A DNA stretch of 64,000 nucleotides, from assembly GCA_900239685.1 (NCBI GenBank), contig OENT01000134.1, positions 65,004 to 129,003 on the forward strand, read 5' to 3'. The translations under genes and the position numbers were made by a program. Positions 28,701-40,925 of this stretch are shown here, one piece after another. Origin of the DNA: Rotaria macrura. Taxonomy: Eukaryota > Rotifera > Eurotatoria > Philodinida > Philodinidae. Every line of letters begins with the position of its first letter. Positions within the stretch are counted from its first letter, which is position 1. The notes under the pieces were generated by a model that searched no databases, was not told where the DNA came from, and worked only from the letters and a program-made list of their open reading frames with translations.

Positions 28701-29308
28701 GGCATCTCTTCAGCAAGCTTTCATTTTAATTATGCAAGAGGTGTAGCATAGATTTCAAACTATTTCATCATTCTAACTTTTTTATGACACTGATTGACTC
28801 TCTCTCTCTCTCGCTCATTCACTTTGAACATTGCTTTCGTTCAACACTTAAATTTTTTCGTTGATTATATTTCAGGTCCGTAGCTGTTGATAAATTTAAT
28901 TATAAACTACTTTATTCCACATTATTTGGCGGTGTCACAGCATTTCGTTTATCAGATTTTCTTGGAACAAATGGTTATCCAACAGTTTATTGGGGCTGGG
29001 GTGGTGAAGACGATGATATGTATTTACGTGTAGTTAAACAATTGAAAAAATCGATCACACGTTATCCAATGGAAATAGCTCGTTATAAAATGATCCGTAC
29101 ACATGATCATACATCCGGTAAAGCAAATCCACATCGGCATACAATATTGTATTCAAAATATGATTATAATCATGATGGTGTAAATACAACACGTTATTCA
29201 TTACATAGTAGAATTTTTTATAAATTATTTACATTAATTAATGTAACCCTAACGGAAGAACCATTCGAGCAAATTCGTACACGTTTAAATATTAAGAAGA
29301 AAAATTAA
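25701..29308 (+). CDS. Beta-1,4-galactosyltransferase (GT7 family)
   Basis: Golgi type II membrane enzyme that transfers galactose from UDP-Gal to N-acetylglucosamine- or glucose-ended glycans. Exons 25701-25922, 26088-26743 and 28876-29308, 436 aa. The start gives a short cytoplasmic tail MFQNRR, then one membrane span (TVFLFVCSIVFIQALYYIV). The stem is long, rich in Thr/Ser/Asn, and carries more than ten N-X-S/T sites. The catalytic domain starts near LPICEF and contains VAVIICYRNREQHL, LDYTIFVINQ, FNRAALFNVGYLEA, the metal-binding DVD in FHDVDLLP, QPRHMSVAVDKF across the exon 2/3 junction, FGGVTAF, and WGWGGEDDDMYLRV. WGWGGEDDD points to the B4GALT1-6 group rather than B4GALT7. Intron 2 is 2.1 kb and holds repeats. 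The exact acceptor sugar cannot be told from sequence. Confidence 0.92.
27560..28140 (-). repeat. Dispersed repeat copy 2, inverted and interrupted
   Basis: Read on the minus strand, 27740 to 27560 gives GAATTAGTATCTGGTGACAT and a later GGATTCAATAGAATTTC, matching copies 1 and 3 in order. The flank at about 28140 to 28040 gives AACCGATACAATCCGAACGG, also a family motif. The middle is occupied by the inverted-repeat element at 27727-28038, suggesting one element inserted into another within the galactosyltransferase intron. Confidence 0.45.
27727..28038. mobile_element. Candidate MITE (~310 bp) with ~60-bp inverted arms
   Basis: The left arm holds CAAATTCTGCATCTTATCTT and GTAAGATAAGGCAAACGATC. 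The reverse complement of the right arm holds AAGATTCTGCATCTGATCTT and GTAAGATAAAATAAAACATC. The similarity runs over about 65 nt at roughly 75 percent identity. No ORF. It sits in intron 2 of the galactosyltransferase gene. Confidence 0.5.
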
Positions 29309-29650
29309 AATTCGATGAATTCATAGTTATTTATATCGAATAAATTGTATGTCATTATATTATCTGTGATGGTATGAATCGAAATGAACTTATCCGATTC
29401 TTTATTCTTGTTTTCTATACCAATTGTTATTATGGAAAAAATAATGATGAGAAGAATGAACAAGTCGTTTTTTTGTCTTTGTGTGATTTTATGCATGAAT
29501 GAATTTTGTGGTTTTTCTTTCTCCGTTTTTATAGAGATTTCATTTTTTTTTGTTAAATATTTAATCAAAGATAAACATAAGAAATGAAGAAAAAACAACG
29601 GTAATATTAAGATCAAGATTGACTAGTTTTCAGATAATTAAACATTTATC
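29309..29650. other. Short intergenic spacer
   Basis: Only 342 nt separate the galactosyltransferase stop from the TXNL4A start, same strand. It must hold both the 3' UTR and the next promoter. Overlapping chance ORFs on both strands. Confidence 0.6.
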
Positions 29651-32605
29651 ATGTCGTATATGTTACCGCATTTACATAATGGCTGGCAAGTTGACCAGGC
29701 CATACTATCTGAAGAAGATAAAGTTGTTGTTATTCGTTTTGGACACGATTGGGATCCAACATGTATGAAAATGGATGAAGTTTTATATAAAGTTGCAGAA
29801 AAAATTAAAAATTTTGCTGTTATTTATTTGGTCGATATAACGGAAACACCAGATTTCAATAAAATGTAAGTTAACTATATCAATGGACATCGTTTATGTG
29901 ACATTGTTTTTTCTCATTTATTCAAATCAATATACTCAGAACTTAGTGACGTTAGATCATTGGAATGTATCAATATTCTAATACGATTGGGCGATGAGAA
30001 AGAGAATAGAAATCGAACGAAAATATGCCATCTAAGCGGGTAAAAAGGATAAAGCATCATTTATCGTTTTCTTAAACATACAAAATTTCATAGATTGATA
30101 CTATTCAAAGAGAACTTTTCTGGACGAGAAAGTTATCGAACAGGTATGTTACAAACGAAACGAAAATATGATTCGTCTAAAATTTGACTTGAGATCTTCA
30201 TCGAAGTATGACAAATACCAGTACTAGAAATAAATAATAGAATCATACTCTATGATAGTCAAAGGCTCCCATCAACCTTAAGACAGAGAATCATCTCCGA
30301 TGTATGATGTTGTTCACATGATAGACAACCAAGATAAATGAATCCGATCGAATTCCGGTAGACGGAACCGACAGATGAACCCTGTTTTATTAATTGGATA
30401 TTAATTAATACTCGGTGACATTACCAGAAGTCACTCAAAAGCTGATACGAGATTCTGCGGAATTTCTATAGTAGGATTCGATGACATCCTATACTAAGGA
30501 TTCGAATGTCATTCCGGATTTCGATAGGATTGGATCGATTTGATTATAAAAACTATATACGATCCGATTATCGTAATGATTCTTCTCAAATAGAAAAATC
30601 TAGAGCTGTTCAGATTTTAGACATGCAATGAATGCTTCTCTAAAAAGCTCATTCTTCATTTGTTGTGAATAGAATGAACTTCATTGTTTGTACGAATGAC
30701 ATTGGGATACTACAGCAAGTTATAACTTCAGCAGTCAATTCTGAAATGAAAAGTCAAGCCTTTTCATTACGGATTTTCGCTCGAAATTCTCAATATAGTT
30801 TCGACATTGTATTATCTGTATAAATAACAATCAACAACTGGAGAAATAACTTCATCGTCGTCCAAGTATAGCTTATCAATGTCGAATGATTTTTTTAATA
30901 ATGATTGAGCCAACTTTCCATCAAATATCGAGTACGTCCTACTAAAGATTTTACTGATTTTTTTTACCTACATCGGTACAGTTGCAAAACAAGCATATTT
31001 GAATAAAAGACATTACTCCAACGAAATTAGGCTATTCGTTTTCAAAGATTACGATTCCAACATTGTCGAGCAATTCAAACCGTTGAATATTCTAAAGTGG
31101 AGATTTTCTACTGTTTACAGATTTAGAGTTTTTATTTCATTGAAATAATTGTCCTCGTAATATGAAGTTTTCAATGTGAAATATTTCTAGAATAGAGACC
31201 TCACAGTGTGTAATTAATTTTCCTGATTTTTTAAAGAATTATCTCTGCATGGCCATGTGTAATTCATGTTGTTATACTCAACGTTTCTTAAAAATGATAT
31301 GGAAATATTTATTGAATATTTTTTTACAAAAACGAAACATGGTACTCAAATTCTTTGTTTATCCATATTTTTCTGTGATCACTCGGAGAATCAATTATTT
31401 CGAATTAATTGATTTTTGAATGTATCTATTTAATCGTTAGTAATTAACACCGGTAGTTCGACGGTATTCATACTATACAGTTTACGATCATGCGTCGCTA
31501 CATTATATATTGTATTGCCGTATTTTAACATTTTAGTCGATTTACTAAACTTTTCTTGTAAACGATTTTATTCGTGTATCTATAACATGGTTGTTTTATG
31601 CGTGCAAAAATCAGGGATACAAAGAAGAGGAAAAGTAGCAGAAGTGGAAGGAACCATGATGTAGAGAAATCGTTCGAGTACCGAAAAGATTATTACAGAA
31701 CCTTGAAAATGTCCAAAGTGCGCATCTAGTTTCATTTCTCTTTGTCGCTATTTTCCGGATAAAAATGAGATTTTGGCTAGAAAAAAATTTAACTCCAATA
31801 GTAAAGGATGCGTATCTGGCGAAAAGAAAAAACAACAGAACTTGAAGCATGTATTTGACGAAGTATAATCCATTGATTTCAATAAACTATTATTGATTGG
31901 AATGCTTTTGTGTAGCTTTCATCCTGTACAATAGTACTGTTATAAGATTTAAAATTTACTGACTTTAATAGAAATTCCTGATTTTCAGACGTAGGCCACT
32001 GTGATCCTTGTTTACAATAACAAATCTCATCCTGACAGTTAGACTGCTGATGTAATATCTATTTGCATTAAAACAATATATCATTCATCTACATAATCCC
32101 GTCTTATACATGAATTGTAGCTTAGGAGAAGATTTATTTGCACGAACTCAAGTTTTAGAATAAGATTTGCTATTGAAAAATATTTTTGCGCTAAATAGAA
32201 TTTCTATTCTGTTTCATAGTATGAACTCAAACATGAGTAATTTCACTTTCGTCATAAGTGAAAAAATTAGTGAAGGTTGTCCAATGGTAATTTTCTTTCA
32301 GATGAGAATATTTTTATGAAAAAGGAGAATATATAGAGAAATTCATGTTTCAATTGAATCATTTCTAATTCGATTCATATTTATCTTTCAGGTACGAATT
32401 GTATGATCCATGTACGATTATGTTTTTCTATCGTAATAAACATATTATGATCGATCTTGGTACGGGTAACAATAATAAAATAAGTTGGGCTTTAGAAGAT
32501 ACACAAGAATTTATTGATATTGTCGAAACAGTTTATCGCGGAGCTCGTAAAGGTCGTGGTTTGGTTATATCACCAAAAGATTATTCGACGAAATATCGTT
32601 ATTAA
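29651..32605 (+). CDS. TXNL4A: Thioredoxin-like U5 snRNP protein DIM1 (TXNL4A)
   Basis: 15-kDa component of the U5 snRNP and tri-snRNP, needed for pre-mRNA splicing. Two exons, 29651-29865 and 32392-32605, give exactly 142 aa, the length of the human protein. It is nearly identical to human throughout: it starts MSYMLPHLHNGWQVDQAIL, carries IRFGHDWDPTCMKMDEVLY and MIDLGTGNNNKISWA, and ends ARKGRGL.ISPKDYSTKYRY. The thioredoxin fold is present without a CXXC redox motif, as in the family. The exon junction splits the Met codon of FNKMYELYDP. The single intron is 2.5 kb and contains dispersed repeat copy 3. PUS10 begins only 142 nt downstream. Confidence 0.97.
30330..30600 (+). repeat. Dispersed repeat, copy 3
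   Basis: Inside the TXNL4A intron. Contains GAACCCTGTTTTATTAATTG, TTAATTAATACTCGGTGACA, TTACCAGAAGTCAC, GGAATTTCTATAGTAGGATT and ACGATCCGATTATCG, in the same order as copy 1. Non-coding. Confidence 0.5.
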
Positions 32606-32747
32606 TATGTGTCTGTTTATGTCTTTTGTTTTTGTAATAAAATAAACTCGATATATATCGTCAATGAATGCATATTCATTCTTACAAGTCTAGTCGAACA
32701 TATTTATGGATTTCAAATGAAAACCTACTCGACAACTGTTTGTAGAT

Positions 32748-35700
32748 ATGACAATAGATCAAATGAAAGCAACAAATGCTTATCGATTGTTTATCAATAA
32801 ATTTTGTCGATCTTGTCCTTTAAAAACTCATTGTTCTTTATTTAACAAATTTCATGAACAACAGGTAGAGTCTTTATGAAAATAAATTCTATTTGGATTC
32901 AATGAAATGATTGTGTTCAAATCATCTATTGGAAACATACAAAACTTGAAAAAAAATTCTTATTTTATAATTATAGGAGAGATTATCAATTGAATCTACT
33001 GCACTTAATCATTCCGAGATACAAACAATAGATAATAATCTGAATGTTTCATCTATTCAACATTGCTTTCTATGTCTTGATATTTTACATCGTTATACAA
33101 CAGATGAATTCATTCAAAATGTAAGATATTCAAATCATTCTTTCTCTATCATTTTTAAATCTCGTTTATTCTATTGTATTCAAGATTAAACAAGTAGCTC
33201 AATTAACAACTGTTGATTTTCAAACATTCTGTTGTAATCTTTCATTGCCAATGAATTTACTTATTCGACATGTAAATTACAAACAAAATAAAAAAAACCG
33301 ATATACAATCAACTGATATTATTACTGATGAAAGTTTAGAGTATCTAAAGCAATGATTTCAGTGTGTGAATCGGAAAAAAATTTCGATTGATAAATATTT
33401 GTAGGAGCCTGAAGTTTTCTGTCATAGGACATAACTTTGACTTCTTTGACCCCGGCATTTATTTTCCTTCTTCAACTTGACGAGTGATTACAGCCGGAGC
33501 AGAAAATATTCGAACGGCTAAATGATTTGTTTTTCAAATTCGGCAGCATCAATAGAACTTCTTCGATGATGATCTTCGGAAAAGTCGAAAATTACCTTTG
33601 TTAAAATGTTATTCTTCATACTCGACTTGAGAGATCTCTCGTTCCGGTACCGGTCTGCATTCATTCAAAATGCGGTATCGTTTATTCTTTTGGATTCTGC
33701 TGAATATAAGATTCATATTTCCATATCAAAAACGACATCATGTCCTATGTGATATGCATTGTACATCATTTCTTTTTAATTATATAGTGAAAAAACTAGA
33801 TGTCAGCGATCGTATTAAAGAAACGATTCTGGTTCGGTTCAGGTTTTGAGGAAACGCAGACCTCTACTCGACAAACACAGATCTGACATCGAATCTATGT
33901 ATTTTTATTTTAGAAGAAAAGATCAAGCCGTTCGAAAATGTTTTGACTAGTGAATGTCATAACTCTGCTTTCTGATCATACTGAAATTCAAATCTATATC
34001 AATTCTAAAAGAAAAGTTATTATTTTAAACTATAGACATACTTTTTCTAAATCGTTGTTAACTGTGATCATTGAGAAAAAATAGTTGCTCTAAACTTTCT
34101 TCTATCATGATATTTCATTAGAAACATGAATCTTCTTTTCTAATTAGGCATACTTACTAAAATTCTTAACGAAATTCGTTGGTGAATGTAATGAAAAAGA
34201 TTTACCTATTCTTAAAGATCAATGGCGAAATCTAATGATTAGTCGATTAGAAGAAGAACTTCAACGACCCTATCAAATTGATGTATTAAGAAAACATGAA
34301 AATATAATATTTCGTTTCATTTGTTTTTTTACATTATTTAGAGTCCTTTTGAAATTAATATTACATTTGAATTCAATAAAGAAAATCAAGAACTTGATTT
34401 CTTGTAAGTTTTTCTTTCTTATATCAATGATTCATTTAACACATATAATGAATATTTTTCTTTTTAAGACGAAAATTTCGCTATGCTGATAATCCTAAGT
34501 TACAAGTAAGACGACGTTTAATTAAATTGTATGACCATAGTTTATCTTTCTTATTCCTGCCGATAAGAACAGCATCACTTGTACAATAGAGATTCTTTTG
34601 ATATCGAAGTTGATCTAATGTTGTTAAAATAGTCCATTGATTAGTGTTAATATTGTATCTTAAATAGGCAATCATCAAAACAAATATTTTCTATGCAGAC
34701 AAATATCCTACATATAATTAAGACGACAACAACAACAAGAAAGATAGATTGACATTCATGAAAATTTTGAATGATGTGAATACCTTTTATTACACATATG
34801 AATCGATATCATCAATTCAACTTTCTCGCCGCTCATACTCTCTAATCGAATGCAGCTATCTATTGAATAGTAGAGTCCTATAATCAGTATATATTAATAT
34901 GCACCATAGATGATTCATGCTCTCAAAAACATCTTCGACTGAAGAAGAGTCAACCTTGTATGAATAGAATAACTACAGATGAATGAGATATTCAATAGCC
35001 TGCTCATCCGATAGATAATCATACTGATCTTTGCTATGAATGTGAATCAAAAAAATGCTGACTTAAAAGCACAGTCGTCAAGGCTAATTTAGCAATTATT
35101 TGTTCAAAACTCAAACAAAAGCGACGATATCATGCTGATATACTGAGATTTGTTTTGGTAATAAACAGGATTATTCTAAGATACATAGAATGTATGAGTG
35201 CAATTAGAAAACTTCACTTCATTCAAGTACAAAAAAAATTAACCATTATAAGAGTATTGTTGAAACTACTTTGTTTTTGGAAGTTTTAGATCGTAGGAAA
35301 GTTTACAGGGCAATTCCTTTGGGATTAAAAATGTGGAACACGATGTACTTTCTATTTCTAATTACTTGAACGCTGTTTCCTTTGAAATATCTGGTAAAAC
35401 ACTAGGTCAGAACCATTTATCTATTCATCTAGAGCTATCACAAAGAAACATTTCATCTATTATTATAACAGATCATCGCCATACGGATTTTATTCGTATA
35501 CCGATACTGATTCTCATAGTCTGTGAAGGTGCTGGGTGCATATTTTCTACCCGAGATAATTCAACACTTGTTTTAAACCGTGTTTCAAAATAAGTAACTT
35601 TACTGCGGAATCTAAGCACTAATAAACTATTTGAAACAGCACATTCATAACTTCTTAGAATCAACACAATAGATATTGTTTCGATTCAAAAACTAATAAT

Positions 35701-38700
35701 TTAATTTTCAAAATTTATCAATAATCAATCTGAGCTCTTAACATTAGCCTAGATACAAAATATAGTTGAAACCTGTCGTATTCTAATAGCTTACCGTTCT
35801 ATTGAAGTAACATTAATAGTTATCATTATTTTCTCTCTATTGTAAATATATTGTAATCCACCAATAGTATAAATCATGTTTGAATAATAAGTGACAATCG
35901 GTTGTCCTCTTGCTTCATTACATGATGCTATTGATAACCATCGTTTCGTATTTAAATTTAATCGAAAACATTTTCGCATGGCAACAGGTCCTTCACTAGT
36001 CATGATTAGACCACCAACAACAATCATTGTACAAGAATCAATAAAACAAACACCTGATAAAAAAGCACCTTGTTCATATCTTAATGGTAAATTCGGTAGT
36101 GAATACCATTGTTCGTTTTTGCAATCAAATACAATACATGATGAAATAGATTTGTTTTCTTCTTTAATTAAACCACCAATTAGAATCAGATAGTCCATTG
36201 TTGCAGCTAAACCATATTGACTTCGACCAGGATAAGGGCCATCAATATGTTGAATTTGATGAGATATAATATTAAATTTAAACATTTTTGTTTTAAATTC
36301 ACCTATGGCATAGATAAATTTACCGACATGAACAAATGCATATTTTTGTTCTGGTGAATCGAATCGACTAAATATCTGTAGAGCATCATGAAAATCTCTA
36401 TTCATTTCTTTACGATTTCGTTTCAATGTACAACATATAGCGATGGTTGTCATTTTTTTACGATCAATATTCCATAACCATTGCTGTTCATTATTGGAAC
36501 GTATGGTTTCTTCTGAATCTGTTATCCATAATGTTTTTTCTTTTGAAGATTTCGATTGTATTGAATCGTATGATTGTTTAGTTACCTCTAAAGAATCATT
36601 ACTTTCAATTTGATTAAATGTATTATCGAAACGATGAAGAATACATTTTTGATAGTCTATAAGTTCACATAATGTTTTTGTCATGTTAAAAAAATTCGTT
36701 GATACTAAACATGAATTATTTTTTGATAGATTTGAATGATTGATATATTTTAAAATTAACTGTTCCATGATTATTTGTCGATTTGATTGATCTGTAAATT
36801 TTGACCAATCAACAAGAGAACTATGTAAGATTGATGATGGAATATTATTCGGAAATAATAATTCAAATGTTTGTACAAGAAATTGAGGTGTTAAACGTAG
36901 AAAAGTTTTACTAGATATTATTTGAGGATAGAAATATTTAATAGCATGAATTATTCGTTCATATAATACATGATGAATAGTAGGAATCAATAGACAACAT
37001 TTAAGATATGACCAAAGAAGTGATAACTAGAATGAATTGTATTAAACTATCAAACGAAGAACATCGTATGAGGAGTGAATTTATGGCTGTCCAACAGCTA
37101 GCTATACACGGTCTACGAAAAAATATATTTACGATACAAAAACTCAATAATTCTATATCTTTTCAATAAATCGATTTCAGTTTTTCCCCAAGTTAAGAAT
37201 TTCTTTTTTTCATAACAAAACTGTCCGCAGTTGGATGCTCCTTTGAACTATAAATTTTATTGAAAATTTATAGTTCAGTGAGATTTAGAATTTTCGAAAC
37301 AGTCGTCCATGTCCAATTGAGATAATCAAGTTTTGTTGAATTTAATATATTTGATACAAGAATTAGTTTTTACGAACATGGCCAAGAGTCATTTTTAAAA
37401 ATCTTGAACTTCGATTGAACAACGATAGATATCTTTTAATTCTAATCACAGTAAAACGTTCGAACATCTATCTCTCTTCAGTCACAATATATGCGTAAAA
37501 TACTAAATCCACCTGAAATCGTTATTAGGCTCCCGACGATCATTCGACTATCTACTAACGAATTCTTCGAGCTAAAATTAATTGTGTTAGTTGATTGATC
37601 TGTCCTTGAAATATTGAGTCCACAACATATTCGTTTTCACTAAAAGATTTTCTGAAACAGTTTTTATCACTATCCATAAAAGCGTTTCCTCTAAAAAAAA
37701 TAGATTCAATTCAACAAAGTCTGGTTATCTGAATTGGGAAAGGATAATTTTTTTCTCATGATTCACCTAGACCTGTGTAGGAACACGGTGTATGATTTGT
37801 GTGTAGGGCATAGAAATAAAATGAATGATTCAAATAATATTAAAAATTTCTAAAGTGTATTCAACAGAGAAAATATGATTTTTTTTTCTTAAAGTTATCA
37901 TTAAAATGAATCGATTTTATATACTATTGTTTGGATTCAATGCTCGTCATATTTAATTTTGAATGAGTATACATTGACCAATGCTAAATTTGATTTCGGT
38001 ATTATTCTGATTACTGTGAGAAATCATCATTAGTACCAGTATTAAAACTTAGTGGACTATCTATCAAGTGATACGTGTAATATTCTTTGTGAGGAAATTT
38101 TCGTTTGAATAATTCAAATGATAATTGACATACTTTTTCCGATTTATCGTACATTTTTTGTATAGACTCATTGATAAAGTGAATACAACGTTGAATGACA
38201 TGTTCAACATCTAGTTCACTGGCAGCAAGAAATAAATCTGATACAGTAGAAACGTCTAGAATAAGTCTTGATGTATATATATAGATAAGTAGAATTTCTA
38301 GACCATGACAAGTTGCCATTCTTAATTCATAAGTATATTTTATTGATAAAGATTTTTTCTCACGAAAATAATTTTCCAATGAACGGCAAACCATACATAA
38401 AATAGAACTATGCACATGATAACGTCGATTTGAAACAAGTAAAACTAGATCACAATCTGTTGATGATGACCATAGACTTAGTATTGTTAAACTCAGCGTA
38501 TCAGCCATACGATAATCAAATTCTATGTCATCAATATTAAGATGATGTCTCGACGAATTCATAATATGATTGAGAGATATTGATGATGAATTTGAAGTAA
38601 GGGTTTGTTCACTTGTTGAACTTGACATTTGTCATGATGAATAATTGCGCTTTTTTTGTCAATTCAAATCGTTTTATGTATGTAAATGTTGAGTGGCCTG

Positions 38701-40925
38701 TATCAATGAATAGGAACACTAGAGTTTGAACTCGACAGTTCATATCTGTCCATTCCATTGTCGAAACAGTATTGAAAAGAGTTGAGAAATCATCCAATCA
38801 TTGCCTATCTCGAAGAGACTGTATTCGATAAATCTAAAGTTACGCATTAGAATATGAATCATGTCTGATTTTTCCGAGTTTTCGACAGACGATATTTGTC
38901 AATTCACTATTGCAATTCAATACTACACGGTGAAATCATCAGTCTACTGGAAAAGAAGTTACTACATCAAATATACAATAGGACATTTTTTTTTCATAAG
39001 GCATTTCTTTTTCGGTTATTTAACTTCATCCATTATGAGAAGAAAAATTGACTCGGCCTATGTTTAGTATATTTAATAATGAATTTAGTTTATTTTTAAA
39101 CACGAGCACAAACATTTGCTAAGATCTTTCTAAACTTTCCTCGATACTACCTCAACATGAAACAGTGCTTTCAAACTGGTCAATCAAAACTTACCTTGCA
39201 TCTCTCAAACAGATAGTGAAAAAACATTTCTTAGACTGTCTGATCATTGAGACATATTTTCGAGTTGATCAACAATTAATAAACATCCAATTTGAGAATA
39301 CATACTTCAGCCACTTTTGAATAGTTCAATTATGAAAGCATAGTAAAGTTCGATGTTTTTGAGTGTCTCTAAATCGCTACAAATCTTTATTATTCATTAA
39401 CTGAAATAAACAATTTTAAGTGTTCAATTTCAGTGTATGACTATATTTTTCTGATCGTCCTAGATTCTCAGATTTCTAAGAATGTTTTTAATTATTATAG
39501 AAATCTAATGCAAATGAAGCATTTACTCGACAATCGGTTACATCTATTCTGAATAATTTGACATTCGAAGATTTTGAAAAGTAAGTCGAATCTATTCATG
39601 AAAGAAAAAAACAAGAAGTTACAAACAAAATTCTTTCATAAATTTTAGTTTTTACAAACCAGCAATCGATGGACAACTAACATGCACGATATTAGCACAA
39701 CATGATTCAGTCTATGTAGCTGGTTGTAAATGTTTTGTTTCCTAAATTTTAGTGTATAAATTTTTTATTGAACAATTTAGGACGCTACAATAAATATTCT
39801 CGTACATTATCTCAAACTCCATGGATAATTGATGGAGTTCGTAAAGCTGATACATCTGTTGAGGAATTAATTGCTCTTCCGATTAGTAAACTTGTCAAAG
39901 CTAAAAGTAACGCTCTAATTTCTACTAGTACAAATAAGAAAGTTTGAAATTATCTTATTTCTCTATTAAAAATAGATCATGTGTTTATTTCATCGGGCCG
40001 TGAAGATGTTGACGTGCGAACATTGGGTCGAGGTTACTATTGAATGAGTTTTCTACTTGGAAAAAGTATTCTTGTTTTTTTTGCTCGCCAGGTCGACCAT
40101 TCGTTATTGAATTTCGACAACCATCAAGAATCTCGTATCAACCCGAAGAATTTCTTGCTGCTCAACGAGTACGTTGAGATTCTTTGTTCTGAATATTGTT
40201 TTTCAAAATACATTTTTTTTATTTGTAGGAAATTAACATACTAACAAAAGACATTCGTGTACGAGACTTACAACAAGTAACAAAGTAAATGATGATGAAA
40301 ATTACTATTTTGGAAAAGAAAACTTAAAACATTCATTTTCTAATCTAGAGAAGAAAGTAATCAAATAAAGGAAGGTGAAGAAGAAAAAACGAAATGCTAT
40401 GAAGCATTATGTTATACTGATAAACAAATTGATCAAGCCGAACTTGATCAAGTATTAGCATTAGCATCCGTATCCAATCCATTAGTTATTCAACAAAAAA
40501 CTCCAATACGAGTTTTACATAGGTAAATAATAAACTTTTTTGTGTTGTGTTTTTTCGTACTCTCTCGAAAAATGTCTTAGACGAACATTAATGACACGTC
40601 AACGATCAATATCTGCTCTCTTAGCTACATTTATTGATCCATATCATTTTCGTTTACGTTTAACAACTCAAGCTGGTACTTATGTTAAAGAATTTGTTCA
40701 CGGTGATTTTGGTCGAACAAAACCAAATTTAACTACACTACTTGATCGTTTTGTTGACATTCTTGAACTTGATGTTCTCGTATGTAATTCAATGTGTTCG
40801 ATTCTAAAACATATCTAATTTCAATATTTTTTTTATAGGCAGTTAATATTGATTTTCCTCTAATGTTAGACAATCAGAACGATGAAAATGAAAACGATAA
40901 TATCTGTGATATGAATGAAAATTAA
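32748..40925 (+). CDS. PUS10: tRNA pseudouridine synthase PUS10
   Basis: Makes pseudouridine at positions 54 and 55 of the tRNA T-loop (known for the archaeal/animal family). Fifteen exons: 32748-32864, 32977-33120, 33185-33271, 34148-34282, 34342-34403, 34469-34505, 39501-39580, 39649-39722, 39781-39906, 39976-40032, 40092-40168, 40229-40284, 40349-40522, 40581-40779 and 40839-40925; 503 aa (human 529). The N-terminal zinc-binding part shows FCRSCPLKTHC and HCFLCLDIL. SPFEINITFEF opens the THUMP-like region. The catalytic core shows VAGRYNKYSRTLSQTPWIID, the catalytic Asp in SSGREDVDVRTLG, RPFVIEF, RVRDLQQVT, KTPIRVLHRR and TQAGTYVKEFVHGDFGRTKP. Intron 6 (34506-39500, 5.0 kb) contains most of an opposite-strand BTB-Kelch gene, and exon 6 overlaps that gene's last exon. 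The N-terminal exons are less conserved, so exons 1-3 are less sure. Confidence 0.9.
33272..34147 (+). other. 876-nt intron 3 of PUS10
   Basis: Begins GTAAAT and ends TTAG. Contains an imperfect patch rich in CCGGTACCGG- and GGTTCGG-like motifs at 33640-33850, possibly another worn repeat, but I could not align it to the copies listed. No gene seen. Confidence 0.5.
34481..38628 (-). CDS. BTB-BACK-Kelch protein (KLHL type), nested in PUS10
   Basis: KLHL proteins are usually substrate adaptors of cullin-3 ubiquitin ligases; that role is family knowledge. Minus-strand exons: 38628-38134, 37026-35795 and 34658-34481, 634 aa. BTB domain about residues 45-150 (DCDLVLLVSNRRYHVHSSIL, FLAASELDVEHVIQRC). 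BACK domain spans the first junction (SEK|LSLLWSYLK, FLRLTPQFLVQTFELL). Weak Kelch blades follow: GKFIYAIGEF, YLILIGGLI, TMIVVGGLI, MIYTIGGLQ. The last junction restores a blade, TSIER|YNINTNQWTIL. Exon 1 could instead run to a stop at 38011; I chose the GTATGT donor at 38133 because it keeps phase and joins the BACK helices. The first two exons lie in PUS10 intron 6. The final 25 coding bases (34481-34505) lie opposite PUS10 exon 6. Confidence 0.82.
38629..39500. other. Upstream of the Kelch gene, within PUS10 intron 6
   Basis: 872 nt that should hold the promoter of the nested minus-strand gene and the end of PUS10 intron 6. No ORF of interest, no obvious TATA box. Confidence 0.45.

Noticed and set aside
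35333-35593. 86-aa plus-strand ORF in the Kelch-gene intron
   Set aside because: No similarity, and no start or splice context. Lies in an AT-rich intron.
38011-38133. Extension of the Kelch gene's first exon to a stop at 38011
   Set aside because: Reading on gives a truncated BTB-only protein. An AAA|GTATGT donor at 38133 in the right phase joins the BACK helices and makes the full 634-aa frame.
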